11,037 nt of DNA from Treponema sp. UBA3870 (GTDB taxonomy: Bacteria; Spirochaetota; Spirochaetia; Treponematales; Treponemataceae). The notes beneath the pieces were generated by a model, which did no database searches, was not told the origin of the DNA, and saw nothing but the letters and a program-made list of their open reading frames with translations. The stretch is from assembly GCA_002392275.1 (NCBI GenBank), contig DGGQ01000017.1, forward strand, positions 1 through 11,037, in the 5' to 3' direction. Of this stretch, positions 1 to 5,248 are shown one piece after another (the first letter of the stretch is position 1; the number at the start of each line of letters is the position of its first letter). The position numbers and the translations under genes are program-made.

Positions 1-280
1 CGAACTGCTTGAGGCTCCCCCCTACCCCGAACGTGGGGATTACAAAAAGGTTTTCCAGATCGGACTGGTACACACATTCAAGGACCGGAATTCTGTCGTA
101 GAGTATGTCCGCAAGCTCGTGCTCAAAGTCGTCCAAGAGCCATGAACTTGAGTTCCCCTGTGGGTCGCAGTCGATGTATACAACCTTTTTTCCGCGTCTG
201 GCCATCTCCACGGCAACCGATACGGATATGCTTGTTTTTCCGGTTCCACCTTTCTGCAGTGCGAACGCATACGACTTCAT
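1..280 (-). CDS. parA: ParA-family partitioning ATPase, N-terminal part (cut by window edge)
   Basis: The reading frame runs on the minus strand from the ATG at 280 to the left edge without a stop, giving the first 93 residues. A deviant Walker A motif, KGGTGKT, lies at residues 10-16 and includes the signature lysine Lys10. The Walker A' segment IDCDPQGN lies at 36-43. Both are diagnostic of ParA/MinD-type ATPases, which dimerise on ATP, bind DNA non-specifically and move a partner complex, usually ParB bound to a centromere. The start is fixed by GGAGG seven bases upstream and by a consensus promoter. No ParB is visible, but the downstream side is outside the window. Walker A alone could also fit MinD or another cargo-positioning ATPase; the CDPQGN segment favours ParA. 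Whether it serves the chromosome or an integrated element cannot be told from this piece. Confidence 0.9.
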   Translation of the reverse strand, partial: MKSYAFALQKGGTGKTSISVSVAVEMARRGKKVVYIDCDPQGNSSSWLLDDFEHELADILYDRIPVLECVYQSDLENLFVIPTFGVGGSLKQF

Positions 281-307
281 ATTGATTCCTCCATTTTTTG
301 TTCTGAC

Positions 308-336
308 ATGATAGGGTTTTAGGGGTTTAATGTCAA
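308..336 (-). promoter_or_regulatory. Sigma-70 type promoter of parA
   Basis: On the minus strand TTGACA (336-331) is followed by a 17-base spacer and TATCAT (313-308). Transcription would begin near 301, about 20 bases before the parA ATG, leaving room for the GGAGG ribosome site. The spacer contains TTAA, the repeated core of the adjacent region, so the repeats overlap the promoter. Confidence 0.75.
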
Positions 337-479
337 GTAAATATTTTAACGGATATTAAACGATTTAATCATTATTTAACATTGTGTTATTATGTATTAA
401 ATGAGTTAATTGTTAAATTGTTTAATAGTTAAACTATGATTAAATATTCGATAACTATTTGTTTAATATCGGTTTAATC
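324..479. repeat. Dense TTAA-core repeat cluster upstream of parA
   Basis: About 13 TTAA cores occur within roughly 155 bases, many as GTTTAAT or GTTAAAT. Several form short palindromes: ATTAAA-CGA-TTTAAT at 355-369, ATTAA-N5-TTAAT at 396-410 and GTTTAA-TAG-TTAAAC at 420-434. Between 405 and 434 the GTTAA or GTTTAA units recur every 7-8 bases. A longer pair, AACGGATATTAAAC (348-361) and GTTTAATATCGGTT (461-474), is inverted with one mismatch in 14. Such arrays serve as autorepressor operators, centromere-like sites or iterons. The overlap with the parA promoter favours a parA-linked role, by inference. General A/T richness explains part of the density but not the regular spacing. Confidence 0.5.
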
Positions 480-553
480 AAAAAGGACCGCTGTAAAATG
501 GTTTTGGAAGGTTTTTTTGAAAAATTTGGGAACCATGTCAGCCAAATGCAATG

Positions 554-588
554 TCCCGCCAAAATGAATTCTCGTGCGTCTGGCGGGA
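554..588. repeat. Stem-loop inverted repeat, 8-bp arms
   Basis: TCCCGCCA (554-561) and TGGCGGGA (581-588) are exact inverted copies separated by 19 bases. They are G/C-rich in an otherwise A/T-rich intergenic stretch. There is no T-run on either side, so it is not a standard intrinsic terminator. It could be an RNA hairpin or a dyad operator upstream of the lipoprotein gene. Confidence 0.4.
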
Positions 589-642
589 GGCATGAAAACT
601 GTATGCCCGGACAAAAAAATGCTAACCATTTTCCATATTATG

Positions 643-651
643 TGGTAAAAT
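643..651 (+). promoter_or_regulatory. Candidate extended -10 promoter of the FGE-fold lipoprotein
   Basis: TGGTAAAAT matches the extended -10 form TGnTAnnnT. The -35 region at the usual distance (TAACCA, 623-628) is weak, as is common for extended -10 promoters. Transcription would start near 658, giving a leader of about 43 bases that contains the GGAGG ribosome site at 692-696. Confidence 0.4.
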
Positions 652-700
652 ATAGGGAATCGGGGTCAAAATATTTTCCTTGTAAATGTATGGAGGTTTT

Positions 701-1765
701 ATGAAAAAAACAAAAATGCTGGCGGCCCTTACTGCTATGGTCCTTGGGCTGGTCTTTGTGTCTTGTCCAAATACGAACAACGGGGTGAGTCCAAGTCCGG
801 AGAATCCTGAAAACAGTGGGTCAACATCAGGTTGGACGCGCGTGGCGGATGGCATAAAGGTGAATAACGAGCTTCTTCAATATACTGCGGAAGTGGATAT
901 CATAACGGCATCTGTGGATGTTACAAGGTCGTCTGGGGAATCTGGAGCTTTTAGAGTTGATTCCGGTTTGACAAGCCCTGTGACAATTGCACCCTACGCC
1001 ATTGGCAAATACGAGGTTACGCAGGAACTTTACAGCAAGGTTATGGAAAACCAGACCGTGACCGTGGGTGGAGCTGTAAAAACTTTTTCCCAGAATCCGT
1101 CTTTGTGTGGAACGGATGCGGAGCAAAGCGATAAATATCTTCTTCCTATGAATGTAGTCGGAACACAGAAGTACCGTCCTGTGGAATATGTGACCTGGTT
1201 CGATGCCATATACTTCTGCAACGCCCTTAGTGAAAAGCTGGGGATTGAAAAGGCGTACAACATAACTCCAACAGAGTTTCATGCCGGACATATTACTGAA
1301 GCCACTGTGACAGTTGTTCAAGGAAGCAAGGGCTATCGTATTCCTACCGAAGAGGAGTGGGAATTTGCCGCTAGGGGAGGAGACACGTCTAATCAGGCAT
1401 GGAATTATACTTACAGCGGTTCCAATAATATAAATGATGTGGGTTGGTATCAGGGAAATAATGATGGAACGACAACTCCTTCAAATCCCGAGAACGCTAC
1501 TGATTTGACTAATAGTGAAAAGAACTATTCTGTCTGCGGTACACATCAGGTGGGAGGAAAAGCTCCCAACACCAAGGGAATATATGATATGACAGGCAAT
1601 GTCTGGGAATGGTGCCATGGAGAAACGTCAAGCGGAGCAAAAGCTGATAAAGGTGGTTCCTGGGCCGGAAGTGCGGCAAACTCCACAGTAAAAAATCATT
1701 ATTCGGGAATGTCGGGACATGAAAGAAATGCCGTGACAGGAATCAGGCTTGTGCGTTCGTTGTAA
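701..1765 (+). CDS. SUMF1/FGE-sulfatase-fold lipoprotein
   Basis: 354 residues. The N-terminus is a lipoprotein signal peptide: KK, a hydrophobic stretch, then a relaxed spirochaetal lipobox FVSC with Cys22 as the likely lipidated residue. A Ser/Pro/Asn-rich linker follows to about residue 45. The FGE-sulfatase (SUMF1-like) domain fills roughly 90-354, with GKYEVTQELY, PVEYVTWFDAIYFCNAL, GYRIPTEEEWEFAARGG (near 210), YDMTGNVWEWC (near 295), GGSW and a terminal GIRLVRSL. The C-terminal region that carries the paired catalytic cysteines in true formylglycine-generating enzymes has none here, so enzymatic activity is doubtful. Treponemes often carry many such lipoproteins, presumably surface or periplasmic binding proteins. 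The start at 701 is preferred because GGAGG (692-696) lies just before it; the in-frame ATG at 686 would put that site inside the gene and spoil the signal peptide. Confidence 0.88.
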   Translation: MKKTKMLAALTAMVLGLVFVSCPNTNNGVSPSPENPENSGSTSGWTRVADGIKVNNELLQYTAEVDIITASVDVTRSSGESGAFRVDSGLTSPVTIAPYAIGKYEVTQELYSKVMENQTVTVGGAVKTFSQNPSLCGTDAEQSDKYLLPMNVVGTQKYRPVEYVTWFDAIYFCNALSEKLGIEKAYNITPTEFHAGHITEATVTVVQGSKGYRIPTEEEWEFAARGGDTSNQAWNYTYSGSNNINDVGWYQGNNDGTTTPSNPENATDLTNSEKNYSVCGTHQVGGKAPNTKGIYDMTGNVWEWCHGETSSGAKADKGGSWAGSAANSTVKNHYSGMSGHERNAVTGIRLVRSL

Positions 1766-1790
1766 TCTTCCAATAATATAGAAGAAAATT

Positions 1791-1830
1791 AAAAAGGGAC
1801 TACCCAAATTTTCGGGCGGTCCCTTTTTTT
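1791..1830. terminator. Bidirectional intrinsic terminator
   Basis: AAAAAGGGAC (1791-1800) pairs with GTCCCTTTTT (1819-1828), with a further CCC/GGG pairing inside. On the plus strand it ends in a run of seven T (1824-1830), 25 bases after the lipoprotein stop. On the minus strand it ends in TTTTT and follows the symporter stop at 1845. It therefore serves both convergent genes. Confidence 0.85.
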
Positions 1831-1844
1831 GTGTCGCTATAAAT

Positions 1845-3188
1845 CTACAAATCCTTGCGCTTGGTCAGGAGTATGAAGGCCCCGAGCATACAAAGCAGTG
1901 GAGGAACGGAAAAAAGAAGCCTCTCCCGCACAATCACATCACGCGCCTGCTCAATTTCGTCCGTGTATTTTATCCAGTCTATCCCAATTCCCGTAATCAG
2001 CACCGAGAATGACGTGGAGAGTTTTAGCATGAGTGTCTGGAGCGATGAAATCATGCTGTTCTGTCTTTTGCCAGTCTTTTTTTCGCCATAGTCCACGGCG
2101 TTTGCGATGAAGACCGAAATCAGCACGTATGCTATACCAAGTCCGAACGCAAGGAACAGAGTCGGGATTGTGATTGCCCAGAAGCCCATCTTTCTGTTGA
2201 CGAACACCATGACAAGGAACGCCATGTAGCCCAAAATCGCGCTGACGGTTCCCACCTTGAAGATTCTGCGGTTTGAAAGTTTCTGCCTGAGTATTGGATA
2301 GAAAAGTCCCATGCTCAAAAATTCGACCACGCCAACAAGAACCATGTAGAATGTGTAGAGCTTGTTGTAGTCGAACGTGCGTCCGAACATGGTCATCTCG
2401 ATGTTCTCATGCTCGAAAACATAAAGCACAAGGTTCATCGTCATGCTGATGGCCGAGAAGAAAAGTATTATGATTGCGGAGACCACCAGAGCCTGGTCGT
2501 TGTGGAAGAGCGACGAAAAAATCTCCTTTATGGAAATGTTGGAGCTTTCCTCGTAGCGTTCCTTCGGCAGATTTATTACCGTTATGATTGTGAAGAATGT
2601 GTACAGTCCCGCCGTTATGAAGGAAAAAATCATGAAGCCTTTTCTGTAGTTCTCCGGACTGATTCCGCCACCAAGCTGTCTGACACACATCATTGTGAAG
2701 GCTGTCGCAAGTCCAGTGCCAATTCCCGACATGATTCTTGTGAAGAGAGTCAGGTTTTCCCTTGCGCGACCGGGCTGCGTGATTGCTGGAATGACAGACC
2801 AGTATGGGATGTCGCTAATCGTGTAGGTGATTCCGCAAAGGAAGTAGGTGATTGTGATGTAGATTTTGATTCCTGTCTGGTTCAGCTGGTAGGGAACCGT
2901 GAACATTGCGGCAATGACAAGCGAGTTCAGAACCGCTCCAGAAAGAATCCATGGCTTGTAGCGGCCGTGCTTGCTCTTTGTCTTTGCGACTATGGCGGCC
3001 ATAATCGGATCGTTGAATGCGTCGAAAATGCGTGCGACCATCAAAAGTATTGCCACAAAGGACGCGCTCACATTCAGGACCGAATTGTAATAGTAGAGCG
3101 TGTATGACGAAACAAGAACGTAGGCCAGATTTTTACCGAATCCGCCCAGCGAGTAACCAAAAATTTCTCTTTTCTTTAATTCTTCCAT
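1845..3188 (-). CDS. MelB-like GPH-family sugar:cation symporter
   Basis: A 447-residue inner-membrane protein, almost wholly hydrophobic with about 12 membrane segments, the usual size for the glycoside-pentoside-hexuronide:cation symporters of the major facilitator superfamily. The helix II motif RIFDAFNDP places Asp56 and Asp60 where E. coli MelB has its cation-binding Asp55 and Asp59. TYTISDIPYW places Asp126 at the position of MelB Asp124. GRYKPWIL after helix II is another family mark. It probably imports an oligosaccharide or glycoside with Na+ or H+; the sugar cannot be read from the sequence. It lies 40 bases downstream of ohrR on the same strand. No Shine-Dalgarno precedes the ATG. 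Instead an extended -10 lies seven bases before it, so it may be both co-transcribed with ohrR and expressed from its own leaderless mRNA. Confidence 0.9.
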   Translation of the reverse strand: MEELKKREIFGYSLGGFGKNLAYVLVSSYTLYYYNSVLNVSASFVAILLMVARIFDAFNDPIMAAIVAKTKSKHGRYKPWILSGAVLNSLVIAAMFTVPYQLNQTGIKIYITITYFLCGITYTISDIPYWSVIPAITQPGRARENLTLFTRIMSGIGTGLATAFTMMCVRQLGGGISPENYRKGFMIFSFITAGLYTFFTIITVINLPKERYEESSNISIKEIFSSLFHNDQALVVSAIIILFFSAISMTMNLVLYVFEHENIEMTMFGRTFDYNKLYTFYMVLVGVVEFLSMGLFYPILRQKLSNRRIFKVGTVSAILGYMAFLVMVFVNRKMGFWAITIPTLFLAFGLGIAYVLISVFIANAVDYGEKKTGKRQNSMISSLQTLMLKLSTSFSVLITGIGIDWIKYTDEIEQARDVIVRERLLFSVPPLLCMLGAFILLTKRKDL

Positions 3189-3195
3189 AAAGGGA

Positions 3196-3204
3196 ATTGT
3201 ATCA
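3196..3204 (-). promoter_or_regulatory. Candidate extended -10 promoter giving a leaderless symporter mRNA
   Basis: On the minus strand TGATACAAT (3204-3196) matches TGnTAnnnT. It is followed by only seven bases (TCCCTTT) before the ATG at 3188, so transcription would begin at or next to the start codon. There is no ribosome site. The -35 (TTCCTT) is poor. Confidence 0.35.
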
Positions 3205-3228
3205 AAAATCCAGCATTTAAGGAACAGG

Positions 3229-3693
3229 TTATTTTTCCGTGTCCTCCGAGAGTCTGTCCATCATGCAGTGGAGGAGGGCCAAAAGTTTTGGAGCCTTCTG
3301 GATGTCAAGAATGTTCGAGCAGGCCATCTTTTGTGGAATGTCGGCGCACTTTTTTTTCAGCGCACGTCCCTCGCCTGTCAGGCAAATCAGCACGGTCCTT
3401 TCATCCTCGGTGCTGCGGCTGCGTGTAATCAGGGAGCTTTTTTCCATTTTTTTTAGAACCGGGGTGAGTGTGCCTGAATCAAGAAAAAGTCGTTTCCCCA
3501 AATCCTTCACGGTAACACAGTCCTTTTCCCACAGCGAAAGAAGTGTTATGTACATGGTGTAGGTGAGTCCGAGAGGTTCCAGAAGCGGCTGGTATCTTCG
3601 GATGATTTCCTTTGAGCAGACGTATAGCGAGAAACAGAGCTGGTTGTCCAGGGCCAGCGGATTAAAGTCGTTTGGCAAATTCAGTGAATCCAT
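3229..3693 (-). CDS. ohrR: OhrR-type MarR-family peroxide-sensing repressor
   Basis: A 154-residue cytoplasmic winged-helix protein of usual OhrR length. The N-terminal LDNQLCFSLY segment is the hallmark of the OhrR branch: Cys20 corresponds to the peroxide-sensing Cys15 of Bacillus subtilis OhrR, and Tyr34 and Tyr45 match its partner tyrosines Tyr29 and Tyr40. The recognition helix region LFLDSGTLTPVLKKME (69-84) and the wing RSRSTEDERTVLI (91-103) are well conserved. In this family oxidation of the cysteine by organic hydroperoxide releases DNA. Seven cysteines in all (20, 26, 59, 104, 116, 125, 143) leave open a two-cysteine mechanism. It is divergent from the peroxidase gene with a strong inverted repeat between them, so self- and gpx regulation is the natural reading. 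No Shine-Dalgarno is present; the -10 lies six bases before the ATG. The usual partner gene ohr is absent from the window. Confidence 0.9.
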   Translation of the reverse strand: MDSLNLPNDFNPLALDNQLCFSLYVCSKEIIRRYQPLLEPLGLTYTMYITLLSLWEKDCVTVKDLGKRLFLDSGTLTPVLKKMEKSSLITRSRSTEDERTVLICLTGEGRALKKKCADIPQKMACSNILDIQKAPKLLALLHCMMDRLSEDTEK

Positions 3694-3699
3694 AAAAAA

Positions 3700-3728
3700 A
3701 TTATATAAAATTTTCTTGACAAATGCAA
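3700..3728 (-). promoter_or_regulatory. Promoter of ohrR, probably leaderless
   Basis: On the minus strand TTGCAT (3728-3723), a 17-base spacer and TATAAT (3705-3700). Only six T residues separate the -10 from the ATG at 3693, so the transcript would start at or within a base or two of the start codon. The -35 overlaps the left arm of the inverted repeat at 3727-3765. Confidence 0.6.
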
Positions 3729-3744
3729 TTAGATTTTGTATATT
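3716..3744 (+). promoter_or_regulatory. Sigma-70 type promoter of the glutathione peroxidase gene
   Basis: TTGACA (3716-3721), exactly 17 bases, then TATATT (3739-3744). Transcription would start near 3751, giving a leader of about 44 bases with AGGAGG at 3783-3788. The -10 and predicted start lie inside the inverted repeat, a position where a bound repressor would block transcription. Confidence 0.75.
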
Positions 3745-3765
3745 TTAATTGTACACAATCTAATT
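3727..3765. promoter_or_regulatory. Likely OhrR operator: 39-bp inverted repeat
   Basis: AATTAGATTTTGTA (3727-3740) and TACACAATCTAATT (3752-3765) are inverted copies with one mismatch in 14, separated by 11 bases. Nested within is ATTGT-AC-ACAAT (3748-3759), a 12-bp dyad of typical MarR-family size. The repeat covers the gpx -10 and start point and touches the ohrR -35, so one bound repressor could control both directions. Assignment to OhrR is inferred from position and family. Confidence 0.65.
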
Positions 3766-3794
3766 TTACAAAATAAAATTACAGGAGGCAAGGA

Positions 3795-4280
3795 ATGACG
3801 GTTTATGATTTTACAGTGAAGGGCAGGGATGGAAAGGATGTTCAGCTTTCGGACTACAGGGGCAAGGTCCTGTTGATTGTGAACACAGCGACGGGATGTG
3901 GATTTACACCGCAGTACAAGGGACTGCAGGAACTTTACACAAAATACAAGGACAGCGGATTTGAGATTCTGGATTTTCCTTGCAACCAGTTTATGAACCA
4001 GGCTCCGGGAAGCGACGAGGAGATTCACACTTTCTGCACCGGACGTTTTGGCATTACCTTCCCGCAGTTCTCGAAGATTGATGTGAATGGTAAAAACGAG
4101 TCCCCGCTTTATGGATTTTTGAAGACCCAGGCGAAGGGAAAAATTGGGCCGAGCATCAAATGGAATTTCACAAAATTTCTTGTTGGCAGGGATGGCAATG
4201 TCAAGCTCAGGTTCGCGCCGGTGGACACTCCAGAAAAAATTGACGAGTTCATTTCAAAAGAGATTGAGCAGTCTGCTTGA
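3795..4280 (+). CDS. gpx: Cysteine-type glutathione peroxidase, probably thioredoxin-dependent
   Basis: A 161-residue cytoplasmic peroxidase of the GPx family, full length. The peroxidatic cysteine is Cys35 in NTATGCGFTPQY, coded by TGT and not a UGA selenocysteine codon. The other catalytic residues are visible as Gln65 in FPCNQF and Trp123-Asn124 in IKWNFTKFLV. Cys81 in FCTGRFGITFP sits where thioredoxin-linked GPx enzymes carry the resolving cysteine; Cys63 is the third, structural-position cysteine of that group. It therefore probably reduces hydroperoxides with thioredoxin rather than glutathione. The start is supported by AGGAGG (3783-3788) six bases upstream. It is divergent from ohrR with a shared operator, and thioredoxin and a thioredoxin-reductase-like gene lie about 1 kb downstream. 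Induction by organic peroxide is the expected behaviour. Confidence 0.93.
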   Translation: MTVYDFTVKGRDGKDVQLSDYRGKVLLIVNTATGCGFTPQYKGLQELYTKYKDSGFEILDFPCNQFMNQAPGSDEEIHTFCTGRFGITFPQFSKIDVNGKNESPLYGFLKTQAKGKIGPSIKWNFTKFLVGRDGNVKLRFAPVDTPEKIDEFISKEIEQSA

Positions 4281-4305
4281 ATAATCTGGAAGCGGGCAAT
4301 ATAAT
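4277..4305 (+). promoter_or_regulatory. Promoter of the DUF3781/SAP gene pair
   Basis: TTGAAT (4277-4282), a 17-base spacer and a perfect TATAAT (4300-4305). The -35 overlaps the gpx stop codon. Transcription would start near 4312, upstream of the hairpin at 4344-4378, so transcripts from here must read through that hairpin to reach the gene at 4393. Confidence 0.6.
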
Positions 4306-4343
4306 AGAAGAAACTTTTATTCAATAGGAAGCACAATATTCTT

Positions 4344-4378
4344 GGGGACCGTTGCTTTGTCAGCGGTTCCCTTGTTTT
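4344..4378 (+). terminator. Intrinsic terminator or leader attenuator
   Basis: GGGGACCGTTG (4344-4354) and CAGCGGTTCCC (4361-4371) form an 11-bp stem with two G-U pairs and a six-base loop, followed by TTGTTTT. It ends the gpx transcript 64 bases after the stop codon. Because a promoter lies between gpx and the hairpin, it may also attenuate the following genes. Confidence 0.7.
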
Positions 4379-4392
4379 GTCCGGGGGCTGAT

Positions 4393-4662
4393 ATGGATGG
4401 CGTGAATGTTCTTTTTGAAAACATGGACAGAATCCACACAACGGAAATGGGTGAGGAACGCATAAGGAAAAATCTGGGGCTTGGAGATGTGGATGCGGTG
4501 GACTGGTGCAGGTCCGCGATTATGAAAAAGGATGCTCAGATTTTCAGGCAGGGGAAGAACTGGTACGTCAGGTCCTGTGGATGTGTTGTTACGGTAAACG
4601 CCTCCAGCTATACAATCATCACGGCCCATAGGGAAAAGGAAAATGGAAAGACCGGATTTTGA
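4393..4662 (+). CDS. DUF3781-like small protein
   Basis: An 89-residue soluble protein without signal peptide or membrane segment. The pattern NMDRIHTTEMGEERIRKNL (10-28), then GKNWYV (54-59) and ITAHR-type ending VTVNASSYTIITAHR (67-81), is what I recall of DUF3781, small proteins of unknown function common in gut bacteria. The start is taken at ATG 4393 because GGGGG lies five bases upstream and it gives the usual N-terminal length before the conserved IHTTE. A TTG-initiated extension to 4342 would run through the terminator stem, and ATG 4423 is a possible shorter start. Its last 20 bases overlap the next gene, so the two are likely translated together. No function is assigned. Confidence 0.75.
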   Translation: MDGVNVLFENMDRIHTTEMGEERIRKNLGLGDVDAVDWCRSAIMKKDAQIFRQGKNWYVRSCGCVVTVNASSYTIITAHREKENGKTGF

Positions 4663-5248
4663 CAGCATAAAGAGTTTTGAGGAGTTCAGCAGATACTACT
4701 GGTACAGGGACGAGCTTGTTAAAATCTGCCGGGCGCATGGTTTAAAATGTGTCGGCAGCAAAATCGAGCTGAACGATGTTGTAAGGTCGTACTTTGCCGG
4801 GGAAAAGATTATGCCGGAAAAAAAGCCTGTCCGCAAAAAGGGATGCGCCACTGAAAAACTTTTCCCGGAGCTGGGGATTATTGAGTGCGGATTCACATTT
4901 GGAAACAGGTTCAGGGAATTTTTTTCGGAACAGACCGGGGAGCCTCATTTTAAATTCAATGTGGACATGGTTGCGACTGTCAAAGCCGTAAAGGAAAATG
5001 GGGACGAGACATTCACGCTTGGCGACCTGCTGGATGTCTATTATGGAAAAAAGGTCTACGCAAAATATGACAGATCCGCGCTCCAGTGGAACAGATTCGT
5101 GAAGGACTTCTGTGCCGACGATGCGACAAAGGTTTTTGGCGAACGGCTCAAGACTGCCGCTTCCCTGTGGAAAATTGTCAGGGAGTCGGACATGGAGAAG
5201 GTGTATTCACGGGAGCTTCTTGAAAAATACCGCGACTCTATTTTTTAG
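4643..5248 (+). CDS. SAP-like domain protein (DUF6434-like C-terminus)
   Basis: A 201-residue soluble protein. Residues about 11-55 (SFEEFSRYYW ... GSKIELNDVVRSYFAGE) fit a SAP-like helix-extension-helix fold, a DNA/RNA-binding module: aromatic/charged first helix, GL turn, GSK, then a second helix. A lysine/arginine-rich linker covers 56-67. The second half (73-201) includes FREFFSEQTGEPHFKFNVDM and resembles the region called DUF6434 in SAP proteins of Firmicutes, as I remember it; this part is less certain. AAGGA lies a few bases before the ATG, which sits inside the end of the DUF3781-like gene. The stop overlaps the convergent trxB-like gene by 11 bases, with no terminator between. The role is unknown; nucleic-acid binding is inferred from the SAP-like part only. 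Confidence 0.75.
   Translation: MERPDFDSIKSFEEFSRYYWYRDELVKICRAHGLKCVGSKIELNDVVRSYFAGEKIMPEKKPVRKKGCATEKLFPELGIIECGFTFGNRFREFFSEQTGEPHFKFNVDMVATVKAVKENGDETFTLGDLLDVYYGKKVYAKYDRSALQWNRFVKDFCADDATKVFGERLKTAASLWKIVRESDMEKVYSRELLEKYRDSIF

Noticed and set aside
686..700. Upstream in-frame ATG of the lipoprotein gene
   Set aside because: It would add five residues before the KK of the signal peptide and place the GGAGG site inside the coding region.
459..704. 81-codon plus-strand frame between parA and the lipoprotein gene
   Set aside because: It has no ribosome site, starts in the TTAA array, crosses the stem-loop and the lipoprotein promoter, and its product looks random.
827..1321. 164-codon minus-strand frame opposite the lipoprotein gene
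   Set aside because: It is antisense to a clear FGE-fold gene, and its product lacks any recognisable domain.
1778..1787. ATAGAAGAAA shared with 4304-4313, both between a stop codon and a terminator
   Set aside because: A 10-base A/G-rich match at two places is within chance for this composition.
2409..3107. 232-codon plus-strand frame opposite the symporter
   Set aside because: It is antisense to a full-length membrane protein gene; the Arg/Cys/His-rich product is typical of a shadow frame.
3795..4280. Possible selenocysteine GPx, as known in some treponemes
   Set aside because: The peroxidatic position is TGT, an ordinary cysteine codon, and no in-frame TGA occurs before the stop.
4342..4392. 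TTG-initiated extension of the DUF3781-like gene
   Set aside because: It begins within the terminator stem, has no ribosome site, and adds residues not expected in the family.
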